A DNA stretch of 64,000 bases from Cytophagaceae bacterium (GTDB taxonomy: Bacteria > Bacteroidota > Bacteroidia > Cytophagales > Spirosomataceae), in contig JADKIR010000005.1 in the NCBI GenBank assembly GCA_016722655.1, positions 1,116,001-1,180,000 of the forward strand, in the 5' to 3' direction. The notes below the pieces were generated by a model. It was given only the letters and a program-made list of their open reading frames with translations. It was not told the origin of the DNA and made no database searches. The translations under genes were made by a program, and so were the position numbers. Shown in pieces: positions 9,084-16,965 of the stretch (the stretch's first letter is position 1; every line of letters begins with the position of its first letter).

Positions 9084-9115
9084 CAAAATTAAGACCAAAT
9101 TTCGCACCACGCAAA
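9084..9115 (-). promoter_or_regulatory. Bacteroidota promoter for tRNA-Thr
   Basis: On the minus strand: TTTG (9115-9112), 20 nt, TAATTTTG (9091-9084). This is a full match to the TTTG/TAnnTTTG consensus, 17 nt before the tRNA 5' end. Confidence 0.8.
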
Positions 9116-9169
9116 TCATTTTTTCAAAAAATTAAAACTTTTTCTTAACCTATTGAAAATTAAGGAATA

Positions 9170-11260
9170 TCAATTGGCAGCATTTATTAATCTCAGCTTG
9201 TCTTGCAAGTCTTTTAACTCCTGCTCGCCTTTCCTTACCTTTTTCATATACTCTTCTTTGAGTTTCTCTGCATTTTTAGAGTGCCCAAAAAACTCAATAT
9301 TGTTTTTGGTAAGGGTGATTTCCTCCTCCAGAGTTTTCATTTTCCTCCTTATTTCATTTTCCTGTTTGTCAAGATTCTTCGAATTTCCTCCTGATTTTAA
9401 TACCACCTCAGCCTCATTTTGTAGCATGAGTTTGTCTTTTTCAGACTTATCAATTCCGGAAGCCGATTTTACATATTCATTTATGGCTTTTATAAATCTT
9501 GACTGAATCTCCTGCATATTTTTGCGGGGCACAAATCCAATGGCCGCAAATTTCTTTTTATAATCAGAAAGTTTTGAAAGCTCTGAGTTACCGTCAGCTG
9601 CTGCTTTTTCCACTTCTACACAAATTGCCACTTTGGCAGCCAGATTGGAATCATATTCAGAATCTTGTGCCTTGGTTTCGTTTCTTTTCAGATCAAAATA
9701 CTGATCACAAGTTGCTTTAAATTTATTGTAAAGCGTATCCTTGTATTTTTCAGGTACATGGCCTATGGTTTTCCATTTTTTCTGTAACTCAATAATTTTA
9801 TTCGTATTAGGAGCCGAATGATCACCTGTTGCCAAAATTTCGTCCGCAGCTATACATAGTTCTTCTTTGGCTTTATAATTGGCCTCACGCTTTGCTTCCA
9901 ATTTTGCAAAAAACTCACTTTTATTTTTGAAAAACTGCTTTAAAGAATGCCAGAAATCTTTGCTGACATCTTTGCCTTTTTCACGTGGCATTGCTCCTTT
10001 TATGGAATTCCATTGTTCCTGAATTTCAATTACCTCTTTTGACTTGGCGTTCCATTCGTTAATGCTGTCACTTTGGAAGGTTAAATAGCCCTTCAAATTT
10101 TCAAGTATTTGATTTTTAGCTTTATAAGTATCTTCCAAAAGGGTCTGATTTTCTTTACCCAACTCCCTTTTCTTCTCATAGATCACATCAAAAGCGGCTT
10201 TAAGCCTAGCCCAAAGTGCATCCTGTTCTTCTCTTATTCCCGGACCAATATGCTTGTATTCAGCCAAAAGGTCATTGGCTTTCTTCAAAACTACATTGGT
10301 AAGTGGTGAGTCTTTCAATTCCCCGGCAATGGCCTCGATTTTGATTACTACCCCTTCCTTATTTATTATATTTTTTTTGCGATCAAGATCTTTGAGCTCG
10401 TTTTGGATACTCCTAATGTCAAAATACCTGTCCACAAGGGCATTATAAGCCGACCAAAGTGTACCATTGTGCGGTGAATTTACATTCCCTGCATTTTTCC
10501 ATTCGGTTTGTAGCTTTTTGAAGGCTTCCCAATTGTTTTTTGATTCTCCTTTCTCTTCGGTATCGACGATTTCTCTTAATTGCTGTAGCAACCTTGTCTT
10601 AACCTCAAAATAATCTTCTCTTTCTCTTTCAAGTTTTTGAAAAAATGCCTGACGCTGGTCTCTGATTTGTATCAAAATTCCTTCAAAACGAATAGAATAA
10701 TTGTCATTCCTGAAATCAAATCCTTCCTGATTTCCGTTTTCGGCAATATATAATTTTCGGGCCTCGGCTTTTTCCTGAGCATGCAGGTCGTCAAATGAAA
10801 CCCGAACTATTTTAAGTACGTTGTCAATATTCTTAACATCAGCCACGCTTAGATTGCGGGACTGCATGGCATGAAGCATCTTGTCGGCCAGATCAACGAA
10901 GTCTTTCTTGGAATAATTACTGAAATCGTCATCAAAATGTGTGACAGTCGAAATCTCCTCAATTTCTTCCAGGTCTTCCTGTATTTCATCTCCCATTTCA
11001 GGCAAATCAGTTTTGATTTCTGCTGCCGGCTCCTCCGAAGTTTCAGTAGGTTCTGATGTTGCAGTGATATCAGTCATTTTTTCCTCTGAAATATTTTCTG
11101 AACTTTGTGGCACAGAAGCTGTTATTTCCGGGGCTGATTCCTGGGTAATTTCTTCCTCAACAGAAACTATTGTTTCCGGAGTCTCCGAAGTTTGGTTTTC
11201 GGCATTGATGACTACTTTTTCATCAATGTTGCTGGCTGGTTCTAAACTAGGTTCGATCAT
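9170..11260 (-). CDS. DUF349 domain-containing protein
   Basis: A 696-aa soluble, highly charged, helical protein. The first 150 residues or so are acidic and low-complexity (Glu/Thr/Ser-rich). The rest is a series of about five DUF349 repeats, recognisable by recurring 'W..L...F..K...F' and 'LQ-KWKTIGHVPEKYKD' type segments. The C-terminus is a Lys/Glu-rich coiled coil. There is no signal peptide. DUF349 proteins are widespread in the phylum; their role is not established. The start is placed at the ATG 11260, because the earlier TTG (11290) lies inside the -7 promoter box. Confidence 0.9.
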   Translation of the reverse strand: MIEPSLEPASNIDEKVVINAENQTSETPETIVSVEEEITQESAPEITASVPQSSENISEEKMTDITATSEPTETSEEPAAEIKTDLPEMGDEIQEDLEEIEEISTVTHFDDDFSNYSKKDFVDLADKMLHAMQSRNLSVADVKNIDNVLKIVRVSFDDLHAQEKAEARKLYIAENGNQEGFDFRNDNYSIRFEGILIQIRDQRQAFFQKLEREREDYFEVKTRLLQQLREIVDTEEKGESKNNWEAFKKLQTEWKNAGNVNSPHNGTLWSAYNALVDRYFDIRSIQNELKDLDRKKNIINKEGVVIKIEAIAGELKDSPLTNVVLKKANDLLAEYKHIGPGIREEQDALWARLKAAFDVIYEKKRELGKENQTLLEDTYKAKNQILENLKGYLTFQSDSINEWNAKSKEVIEIQEQWNSIKGAMPREKGKDVSKDFWHSLKQFFKNKSEFFAKLEAKREANYKAKEELCIAADEILATGDHSAPNTNKIIELQKKWKTIGHVPEKYKDTLYNKFKATCDQYFDLKRNETKAQDSEYDSNLAAKVAICVEVEKAAADGNSELSKLSDYKKKFAAIGFVPRKNMQEIQSRFIKAINEYVKSASGIDKSEKDKLMLQNEAEVVLKSGGNSKNLDKQENEIRRKMKTLEEEITLTKNNIEFFGHSKNAEKLKEEYMKKVRKGEQELKDLQDKLRLINAAN

Positions 11261-11287
11261 TAAAAATTTTTGATGCTTTTTGTGATG

Positions 11288-11295
11288 CAAATTTA
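11288..11295 (-). promoter_or_regulatory. -7 box for the DUF349 gene
   Basis: TAAATTTG on the minus strand, a perfect TAnnTTTG match, 27 nt before the ATG at 11260. No good -33 element is visible. Confidence 0.55.
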
Positions 11296-11333
11296 ATAAT
11301 AATACGTAATAATAATAATAAAGGTTGATAATT

Positions 11334-11978
11334 ATGGGAGATACAGATATTTCGAAACTTCGTCAAAATTACACCAAACTTGAACTTACAGAAGCCCTTG
11401 CCAGCACCGACCCAATGAAGCAGTTCTCGGAATGGTTTGATAATGCACTAAAATCAGGTATTTTAGAGCCTAATGCAATGATTGTCTCTACTGTAAGCGG
11501 TGGAAAACCAAAATCGAGGGTGATATTATTGAAAGGATTTGATGAGAGAGGTTTTGTTTTTTTTACCAATTACAGCAGTCACAAAGGGCAGGAATTGGAA
11601 GAAAATGCCGAAGGAAACATGACTTTTTTCTGGGATAAACTTGAAAGACAGGTAAGGATCGAAGGAAAACTTGAAAAAATATCTCAGGAAGAGTCCTCAG
11701 AATATTTCTGGTCGCGACCAAGAGAAAGCCAGATTGGAGCCTGGGTCAGCAACCAAAGTGAGGTGATTGCCGGACGGGAGGTATTGGACGAAAAGCTGGC
11801 TTTTTATCATGAAAAATTCAAAAATGAAGTAATTGTACCTAAGCCTGAGCATTGGGGCGGATACCTTTTAAGACCAGAAACGATAGAATTTTGGCAAGGA
11901 AGACCCAACAGATTGCATGACCGCCTGCTCTACACTTTAGAAGGGAGCGTTTGGAAAAGAGAAAGGTTAAGTCCCTAA
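11334..11978 (+). CDS. pdxH: pyridoxamine 5'-phosphate oxidase
   Basis: A 214-aa FMN enzyme that oxidises pyridoxine or pyridoxamine 5'-phosphate to pyridoxal 5'-phosphate in the cytosol. Family hallmarks are visible: RVILLKG...FFTNYSSHKG (FMN and phosphate contacts), a 'FFWDKLERQVRIEG' strand, 'SRPRESQIGAWVSNQS' and the C-terminal 'WGGYLLRPETIEFWQGRPNRLHDR' signature. Length is normal. The start is the ATG at 11334; a TTG 9 nt earlier is less likely. It diverges from the DUF349 gene and ends 2 bp from the convergent tcdA. Confidence 0.95.
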   Translation: MGDTDISKLRQNYTKLELTEALASTDPMKQFSEWFDNALKSGILEPNAMIVSTVSGGKPKSRVILLKGFDERGFVFFTNYSSHKGQELEENAEGNMTFFWDKLERQVRIEGKLEKISQEESSEYFWSRPRESQIGAWVSNQSEVIAGREVLDEKLAFYHEKFKNEVIVPKPEHWGGYLLRPETIEFWQGRPNRLHDRLLYTLEGSVWKRERLSP

Positions 11979-11980
11979 GA

Positions 11981-12766
11981 TTATTGACCGGGTTTGGAAA
12001 TCCTGCTTTTTCTAAGGTTTTTGGGTCTCTTTTCGGTCGAAATTTTGATTCCAATCAAATCGCGTATTACCACCGAAGCTGCCACTCCGCCAAAGGCTGC
12101 AGGAAGGTAAGAAATGGTACCGTATGCTGAATGTTTGAAATTGCTGCCATCGGTCAAAATAAGAGAGTTTTTGTCCATTTCTTCTGTTGAAAATACGGCC
12201 TTAATGCCTGCTCCTACGGAAAGTTTTTTTAGTCTTTTTCTTATATAAAAAGCTAATTTACAAACCATTGTGTCATAAAGGTCAGCTACCCGTATTTTGG
12301 TTGGGTCGGTTTTTCCACCGGCTCCCATGCTACTTACTATCCGTTGGTTGGTTTTGGCAGCCATACTCAGTAAGGTGAGCTTTGGCGTGATGCTGTCAAT
12401 GCAATCCATCACATAATCAAAATGATTTTGAAGCAAATCTTCACATTTTTCAGGTGTAAGAAAATCCTGAATCACATGCAATTTCAATTCCGGATTGATC
12501 GCCAATAGCCTCTCCCCCATCCATTGGGCTTTGGGCACACCATGGGTGGTAAATAATGCGGGAAGCTGACGGTTTCGGTTGGTGGGATCAACCACATCAC
12601 CATCCACAATCGTCATTTCGCCTACGCCTGCCCTGCAGATAAATTCAGCAGCAAAAGAGCCTACGCCACCCAAGCCAACAATAAGCACGTGAGAATTTTG
12701 AAGTTTTTCGATGTTTTGAGTTCCAATCAACAGCTCACTTCGCGAGAGCCAGGCGAGGTCTTTCAT
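11981..12766 (-). CDS. tcdA: tRNA threonylcarbamoyladenosine dehydratase
   Basis: A 261-aa E1-like (ThiF/MoeB fold) enzyme that cyclises t6A to ct6A at tRNA position 37. The Rossmann ATP-binding loop LIVGLGGVGSFAAE is near residue 30. The adenylation region includes 'DGDVVDPTNRNRQ', and 'DCIDSITPK' and 'SMGAGGKTDPTKI' are typical of the TcdA/CsdL branch. It overlaps the stop of the upstream TatD-like gene by 4 bp, so the two are co-transcribed and translationally coupled. Confidence 0.92.
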   Translation of the reverse strand: MKDLAWLSRSELLIGTQNIEKLQNSHVLIVGLGGVGSFAAEFICRAGVGEMTIVDGDVVDPTNRNRQLPALFTTHGVPKAQWMGERLLAINPELKLHVIQDFLTPEKCEDLLQNHFDYVMDCIDSITPKLTLLSMAAKTNQRIVSSMGAGGKTDPTKIRVADLYDTMVCKLAFYIRKRLKKLSVGAGIKAVFSTEEMDKNSLILTDGSNFKHSAYGTISYLPAAFGGVAASVVIRDLIGIKISTEKRPKNLRKSRISKPGQ

Positions 12767-13434
12767 ATAAATAATTCGAGGTAATTCTGGTAAATAATTT
12801 CTATTAGTTCTTTTACAGGTATTTTTTTTATATCAGCCGCTATTTTATATACATTTTCAACATCCAAATCCAAATTATCATCAGTTTCAAAAAAAACCTT
12901 TTCTAATGGTACGTTCAGAAAAACCTCCTTTAGCTTATCATTAATAATGAGGTCATTACCAAAAGAAAGATAAAAACCTTTTTCAATCAACAATTGAGCG
13001 ATTTCGATTTTTTTATTGAAGCCATGAATTACCATTGGTACTTTAGGTCTTATAAGTTTTTTTATGGCAAAAAGCTCATTGAAACTTCTGACACAATGGA
13101 TCACCAAAGGCTTTTTAAAATGCTCGGCCAACCTTATTTGCTTAATAAAAACTTCTTCCTGAGTTTTAAAATCAGGACCTTTGAGTTTATCTAAGCCACA
13201 CTCTCCCAGTACTTTAACCTGGGGATTTTTTAGGAAAATCTCCAGCCATTCATATGCTTCTTTGAGAAATTCAGGTTCAATATCCCAGGGATGAATCCCT
13301 GCCGAATAGTTTAAGTCCGGATTAAACTCAAAATGATCGATATCCTCAATTATTTTTCGACTGAGGGTAATATTGCTAAGTTTTCTTATTTTAGCATCGG
13401 GTGTCGTTTGATGAGTATGAAAATCGACCAGCAT
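12763..13434 (-). CDS. TatD family metal-dependent hydrolase
   Basis: A 223-aa TIM-barrel hydrolase of the amidohydrolase-like TatD family. It starts with the metal-binding 'DFHTH', and has 'AGIHPWDIEP', 'LGECGLDKLKG' (conserved Glu), 'PLVIHCVRS' (metal His), 'MVIHGFNK' and 'FFETDDN' (catalytic Asp). It is about 30-40 residues shorter than E. coli TatD, as is usual for this Bacteroidota subgroup. It is the first gene of a two-gene operon with tcdA. Substrate unknown; TatD proteins are DNases or tRNA/D-amino-acid-linked hydrolases. Confidence 0.88.
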   Translation of the reverse strand: MLVDFHTHQTTPDAKIRKLSNITLSRKIIEDIDHFEFNPDLNYSAGIHPWDIEPEFLKEAYEWLEIFLKNPQVKVLGECGLDKLKGPDFKTQEEVFIKQIRLAEHFKKPLVIHCVRSFNELFAIKKLIRPKVPMVIHGFNKKIEIAQLLIEKGFYLSFGNDLIINDKLKEVFLNVPLEKVFFETDDNLDLDVENVYKIAADIKKIPVKELIEIIYQNYLELFI

Positions 13435-13460
13435 AAAATCAAAATTTAGGCAAAAATACT

Positions 13461-13916
13461 ATGCTAAATCTGGAATGTAAACCTTTCGGTGAATTAAGTA
13501 CCGATGAGCTGTACAGAATCATGTGGCTACGGCAGGAAGTTTTTATTGTGGAGCAAAACTGTGTTTTTTCTGATTTGGATTACAAAGATCAGAAAGCCTG
13601 GCATTGTATGGCCAAAAAATCTGACGGGCAAATTGTGGCCTACACCCGGCTTTTTGATGAAAATGATTATTATGAAGGTTTTTTATCGATTGGGAGAGTG
13701 GTATCCATTCCAACTGAAAGAAAAGAGGGTTTTGGCAGAAAAGTATTTGATTTTTCTGTGAAAAAAGTCAATGAATTATTTGGAAATAAACCTGTAAAAA
13801 TTGGAGCTCAGGCCTATCTGGAGAAGTTTTATGAATCATTTGGTTTTAAATCCATAAACCAGGATTACATCGAAGACGGTATTGAGCATAAGTTGATGGT
13901 GAAGGAGATAGATTGA
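13461..13916 (+). CDS. GNAT family N-acetyltransferase, ElaA type
   Basis: A 151-aa acetyltransferase. The N-terminal 'LYRIMWLRQEVFIVEQ' and 'DLDYKD' are the ElaA signature. The acetyl-CoA loop is read from 'IGRVVSIPTERKEGFGRKVFD' at about residues 78-98, and the C-terminal 'IGAQAYLEKFYESFGF' is the usual closing motif. It diverges from the TatD-like gene with only 26 bp between start codons, so the promoters overlap. Substrate unknown. Confidence 0.88.
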   Translation: MLNLECKPFGELSTDELYRIMWLRQEVFIVEQNCVFSDLDYKDQKAWHCMAKKSDGQIVAYTRLFDENDYYEGFLSIGRVVSIPTERKEGFGRKVFDFSVKKVNELFGNKPVKIGAQAYLEKFYESFGFKSINQDYIEDGIEHKLMVKEID

Positions 13917-13924
13917 AATTATTG

Positions 13925-13959
13925 ACGATTTTCGATTTTCGATTTACGATTTACGATTA
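13925..13959. repeat. heptamer tandem repeat, 5 units of (A/T)CGATT(T/A)
   Basis: Five consecutive 7-bp units (ACGATTT, TCGATTT, TCGATTT, ACGATTT, ACGATTA) begin 9 bp after the elaA-like stop codon, in the gap between convergent genes. No gene function is implied. Confidence 0.75.
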
Positions 13960-14014
13960 GTAATTTTTAAAAAAAAAATTAAGTTCAGATATTTTAGGAA
14001 TAAAGACAAAATGA

Positions 14015-15642
14015 TTACCTGTTCACTCTCACCGCTTTCTGTAATTTTTTTATGCCATATTTAGAAGTCATTTCTATTAAAAAAACATTCCCGGTTTCGG
14101 TTATTCCTTCAAATCCAATTTCATTTTGTCCTTGATTTAGTAAAGCCGGTTTTTCCTGAATCAATTTGCCGTTAATGGTAAACAACCTAAGCTTAACTTC
14201 TTGTTTTTCAGCAACATTAATCATTAAAAATAACTTGTCGAGAAAAGGATTTGGAAAAACTTTAAAAGAAATATTCTCGTTTTCGGGCTCATTTTCTAAA
14301 GTAATGTACTCTTGGGGCATATTTTGGTCGAGCCACCAAAGCCGGTCTTTAAGCCAGGTCTTTAGCTCGTTTACTTCACCCAACCAGCTAAAAGGTATTG
14401 GCTGAGGATTAGGCCACACATATTGACCCAAAATTTTCCATTTCTGGAAGTTCCGTGTCTGACCTTCGTTTAACTCCTTTGAATAAGCATCAATCTCGGC
14501 CATCAGGTGGTCATCATTCAAACCCCCCCCTGGTTTTCTTGCATCAAAATATTGAGCCCTTAACTCGCCCACAAAATAGGGGTCACTTATCATACGGTCC
14601 CAAAAACCTGGTACTTGCCAATAATCTCCCGAACAAATACTATTAAACCCGTAGGCCCACAAATCGAATCGATTTCCCTGACAATAATCGGCATTGCCAT
14701 AGCTGATGTCATAGTCCCAAGGTGGGCCAGCTATAAGTTTGGGATTTTTGGAATCCTTGTCTTTATAAAAATAGGAACTAATACGATAACCGTCGATATT
14801 CCTTGATACTTCATTGACTATAAACATCTTAACAAAAGAACTCACATCAATATATTTTTGATAGCCCGTTTGCGGATCTTTGTAATTTGAACCATAAACT
14901 GCATCCTCAAATTTCCGGACTACATCTTTTATGTAATTTTTCTGAGTGCTTGTAATGGTTTTTGGTAAATGATAAAAATATTCTGACCGAGAGCCATTTC
15001 TGTTTGGATAATTTGACACGAAGCTCCCCAGATTGTTACCGGTTGATTTGTCAATTTTAATAATATAACCCCCGTCAGGTCATCACCGGTGTTTTCTGTT
15101 TCATTCAAATCCGCAATATCTACCCGATCATTATCCACTTTGATTTTCTCCATCAGAACATAAACACCCTGATATGAACCATTTACGACCACTTCAACAT
15201 ACCTGGTTCGGCTAGCATACATACCCAGTTGCCGTGCAATACTCATACTCAGGACGTTGTGCATCAGACTTTTTTCATTGTAAGAGGCAAAAAGTATCCA
15301 GTCTGATTCCTTGGGCAGGCCACAAAGAGCAATTGGATTGTTTTCACCTTTTTGATTCCTGAGTTCAAAGCCATAGGGTTTTTTCGGGAAAGATTGAGAG
15401 CTGGACCCGCGTAATTCAAACCCTGCATAAGAATCATAATGAAAAACCTTATCTGTCAGGCTGTTAACTTTCCCTTCCCCATTGTAAATCACTTTTAATT
15501 TTACATTGGTTTTGGGTTCATCCACAATAGTTTTTCCTTCTGTATCAATAATAAAAATAGGTAGATTGGAAGTCGAAAGCTGTGCTTTGGCCGGGGAAAG
15601 AGTTATCGTAAATAATAGCAACCATATAAAAAGTGGTCTCAT
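14015..15642 (-). pseudogene. CotH kinase family protein with T9SS sorting domain, single-base frameshift
   Basis: Restoring one base gives a 542-aa secreted CotH-like protein kinase. The start at ATG 15642 gives the signal peptide MRPLFIWLLLFTITLSPAKAQ. The N-terminal half has 'ELRGSSSQSFPKKPYGFEL', 'WILFASYNEKSLMHN' and 'GVYVLMEKIKVDNDRVDI'. The second half has the active-site-like 'GPPWDYDISYGNADY' and ends in a T9SS type A domain ('FKVFPNPFLDKL'). The shift lies in a run of five C on the plus strand (15069-15073): in frame one the protein reads DLTGVILLK, and one extra G restores the family-like DLTGGYIIKIDKSTGNNLGS. It may be a true mutation, a slippery switch or a sequencing error. Confidence 0.85.
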
Positions 15643-15667
15643 TCTTGATTTAATTAAGGGTATTTTA

Positions 15668-16045
15668 TTAAATTTCAATTGAAGAAATTATGCGAAGCCC
15701 TTTGATATTGGCAAAATCTTTATCTAAAGTAACCAATTGCATATTGTTATAAAATGCAGTTGCAGCAATTATAGCATCGGGGATTTTGAGTTTATACTTA
15801 TTTCGGAAACCAACTACGGTTTCAATTATTTCATCTTCAACTGAAAACATTCTACACTTCGACAAAAAAATGAGAATCTGATTTTTTTGAAATTCCGAAA
15901 AACCACTCCAAGACAAAATCTCAATTTTGGTTATAATAGAAATCTCAATATTAATATTGTCAATTAAAGAAGCAAGATTTTGATCCAGTGAACCATTTAA
16001 ATATTTTATCAAAACATTTGTGTCTATCAAAAATTTCTTTGCCAT
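15668..16045 (-). CDS. PIN-domain ribonuclease toxin (VapC-like)
   Basis: A 125-aa PIN-fold protein. The acidic residues that bind Mg2+ are in place: D8 (LIDTNVLI), E42 (TKIEILS), D90 (IPDAIIAATA) and D108/D110 (VTLDKDF). Its start codon overlaps the end of the upstream 73-aa gene by 19 bp, the usual antitoxin-toxin order. VapC toxins cut tRNA or rRNA; the target here is unknown. The frameshifted CotH gene starts 26 bp downstream on the same strand. Confidence 0.88.
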   Translation of the reverse strand: MAKKFLIDTNVLIKYLNGSLDQNLASLIDNINIEISIITKIEILSWSGFSEFQKNQILIFLSKCRMFSVEDEIIETVVGFRNKYKLKIPDAIIAATAFYNNMQLVTLDKDFANIKGLRIISSIEI

Positions 16046-16248
16046 TCGCTTCTGGTTTGATTTAAATACACTTCAAAATCTTTTTTTTGCTCCTCAGTCA
16101 TTTTCAAAGAGCCTCTAAATTTTGAATTTTCATTTGAAATTTGTAATTCTTCATCAAATTCCGCCTCCACATTCCATGAATCCAGAATTAACTTCAAAGC
16201 AGATAACTTTTCTTTATCCAAGCCTTTTCGAATTACAATTTTTGTCAT
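16027..16248 (-). CDS. antitoxin of the PIN-domain pair (VapB-like)
   Basis: A 73-aa acidic protein directly upstream of, and overlapping, the PIN toxin gene. The N-terminus MTKIVIRKG could form the beta strand of a DNA-binding domain, and the C-terminal half ('MTEEQKKDFEVYLNQTRSEW') is helical and suited to wrap the toxin. The family assignment rests mostly on position. It probably represses its own operon. Confidence 0.7.
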   Translation of the reverse strand: MTKIVIRKGLDKEKLSALKLILDSWNVEAEFDEELQISNENSKFRGSLKMTEEQKKDFEVYLNQTRSEWQRNF

Positions 16249-16296
16249 TATTATTTAAATTGATAGACAAATCTAAAAAAATATCTTAAAATTCCC

Positions 16297-16839
16297 TTAT
16301 TTTCTCTCTCTGCTATTCTTATACATTTTGGCAGCATAAAAAAGTATTACCCCAAAGGCTATTAAACCTAAAAATAAGCCCAGAAAATTGAGTAAATCCT
16401 TAACAACTGCCAAAATCACTATTGCTACCAAAAACAAAGTAGGTACCTCGTTTAGCAACCTAAAATAAAACGAAGACTTACTTGTATCACCATTTTCCAG
16501 TTTTTTAATTACCGTTTTACAATAATAATGATATACGGTGAGCAAAATCAAAAGACCCAATTTAAGCCAAATCCAGGCTTGTTCGAAAAATGAAGGTATA
16601 GTAATTAGCATCAAAGTACCAAAAATCCATGTGATCCACATAGCCGGCGTAGTGATGATGTTGTAAACCCGCCATTGCATGAGTGTAAATTGTTTTTTCC
16701 AGTCTTCTCTGATGCTCTCCGGTTTGTCTTCGGCTTCAGCATGATATACAAACATCCTTACCAAATAAAACAATCCGGCAAACCAACTTACAAATCCGAT
16801 TATATGAAATGCTTTAAAAAATGAGTAAAATTCAATCAT
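16297..16839 (-). CDS. hemJ: CopD/HemJ-like membrane protein (protoporphyrinogen oxidase candidate)
   Basis: A 180-aa inner-membrane protein with about five helices. 'YSFFKAFHIIGFVSWFAGLFYLVRMFVYH' carries the conserved His and Trp of the HemJ (UPF0093) family, and 'MQWRVYNIITTPAMWITWIFGT' is also typical. HemJ oxidises protoporphyrinogen IX to protoporphyrin IX in heme synthesis. The start is placed at the ATG 16839, aligning with family N-termini; an ATG at 16887 would add 16 residues. Single gene, divergent from the OmpA-family gene. Confidence 0.85.
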   Translation of the reverse strand: MIEFYSFFKAFHIIGFVSWFAGLFYLVRMFVYHAEAEDKPESIREDWKKQFTLMQWRVYNIITTPAMWITWIFGTLMLITIPSFFEQAWIWLKLGLLILLTVYHYYCKTVIKKLENGDTSKSSFYFRLLNEVPTLFLVAIVILAVVKDLLNFLGLFLGLIAFGVILFYAAKMYKNSRERK

Positions 16840-16965
16840 CTGATTATTTTTGCTAATGAAAACCCAAAAATAAAGACAATTTTCCATCGTTTTAAGTTTG
16901 ATATCATCTAAAAATAAACTGGATTAGTTTTTGTTTTATCAAGTATCAACAAATACCACTTTGAA

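Noticed and set aside
9153..9506. 117-codon plus-strand frame beneath the DUF349 gene
   Set aside because: Shadow of the coding strand; Ser/Phe-rich with no domain.
10941..11273. 110-codon plus-strand frame opposite the acidic N-terminus of the DUF349 protein
   Set aside because: Mirror of a Glu/Thr-rich coding sequence (Ser/Val-rich translation); not a gene.
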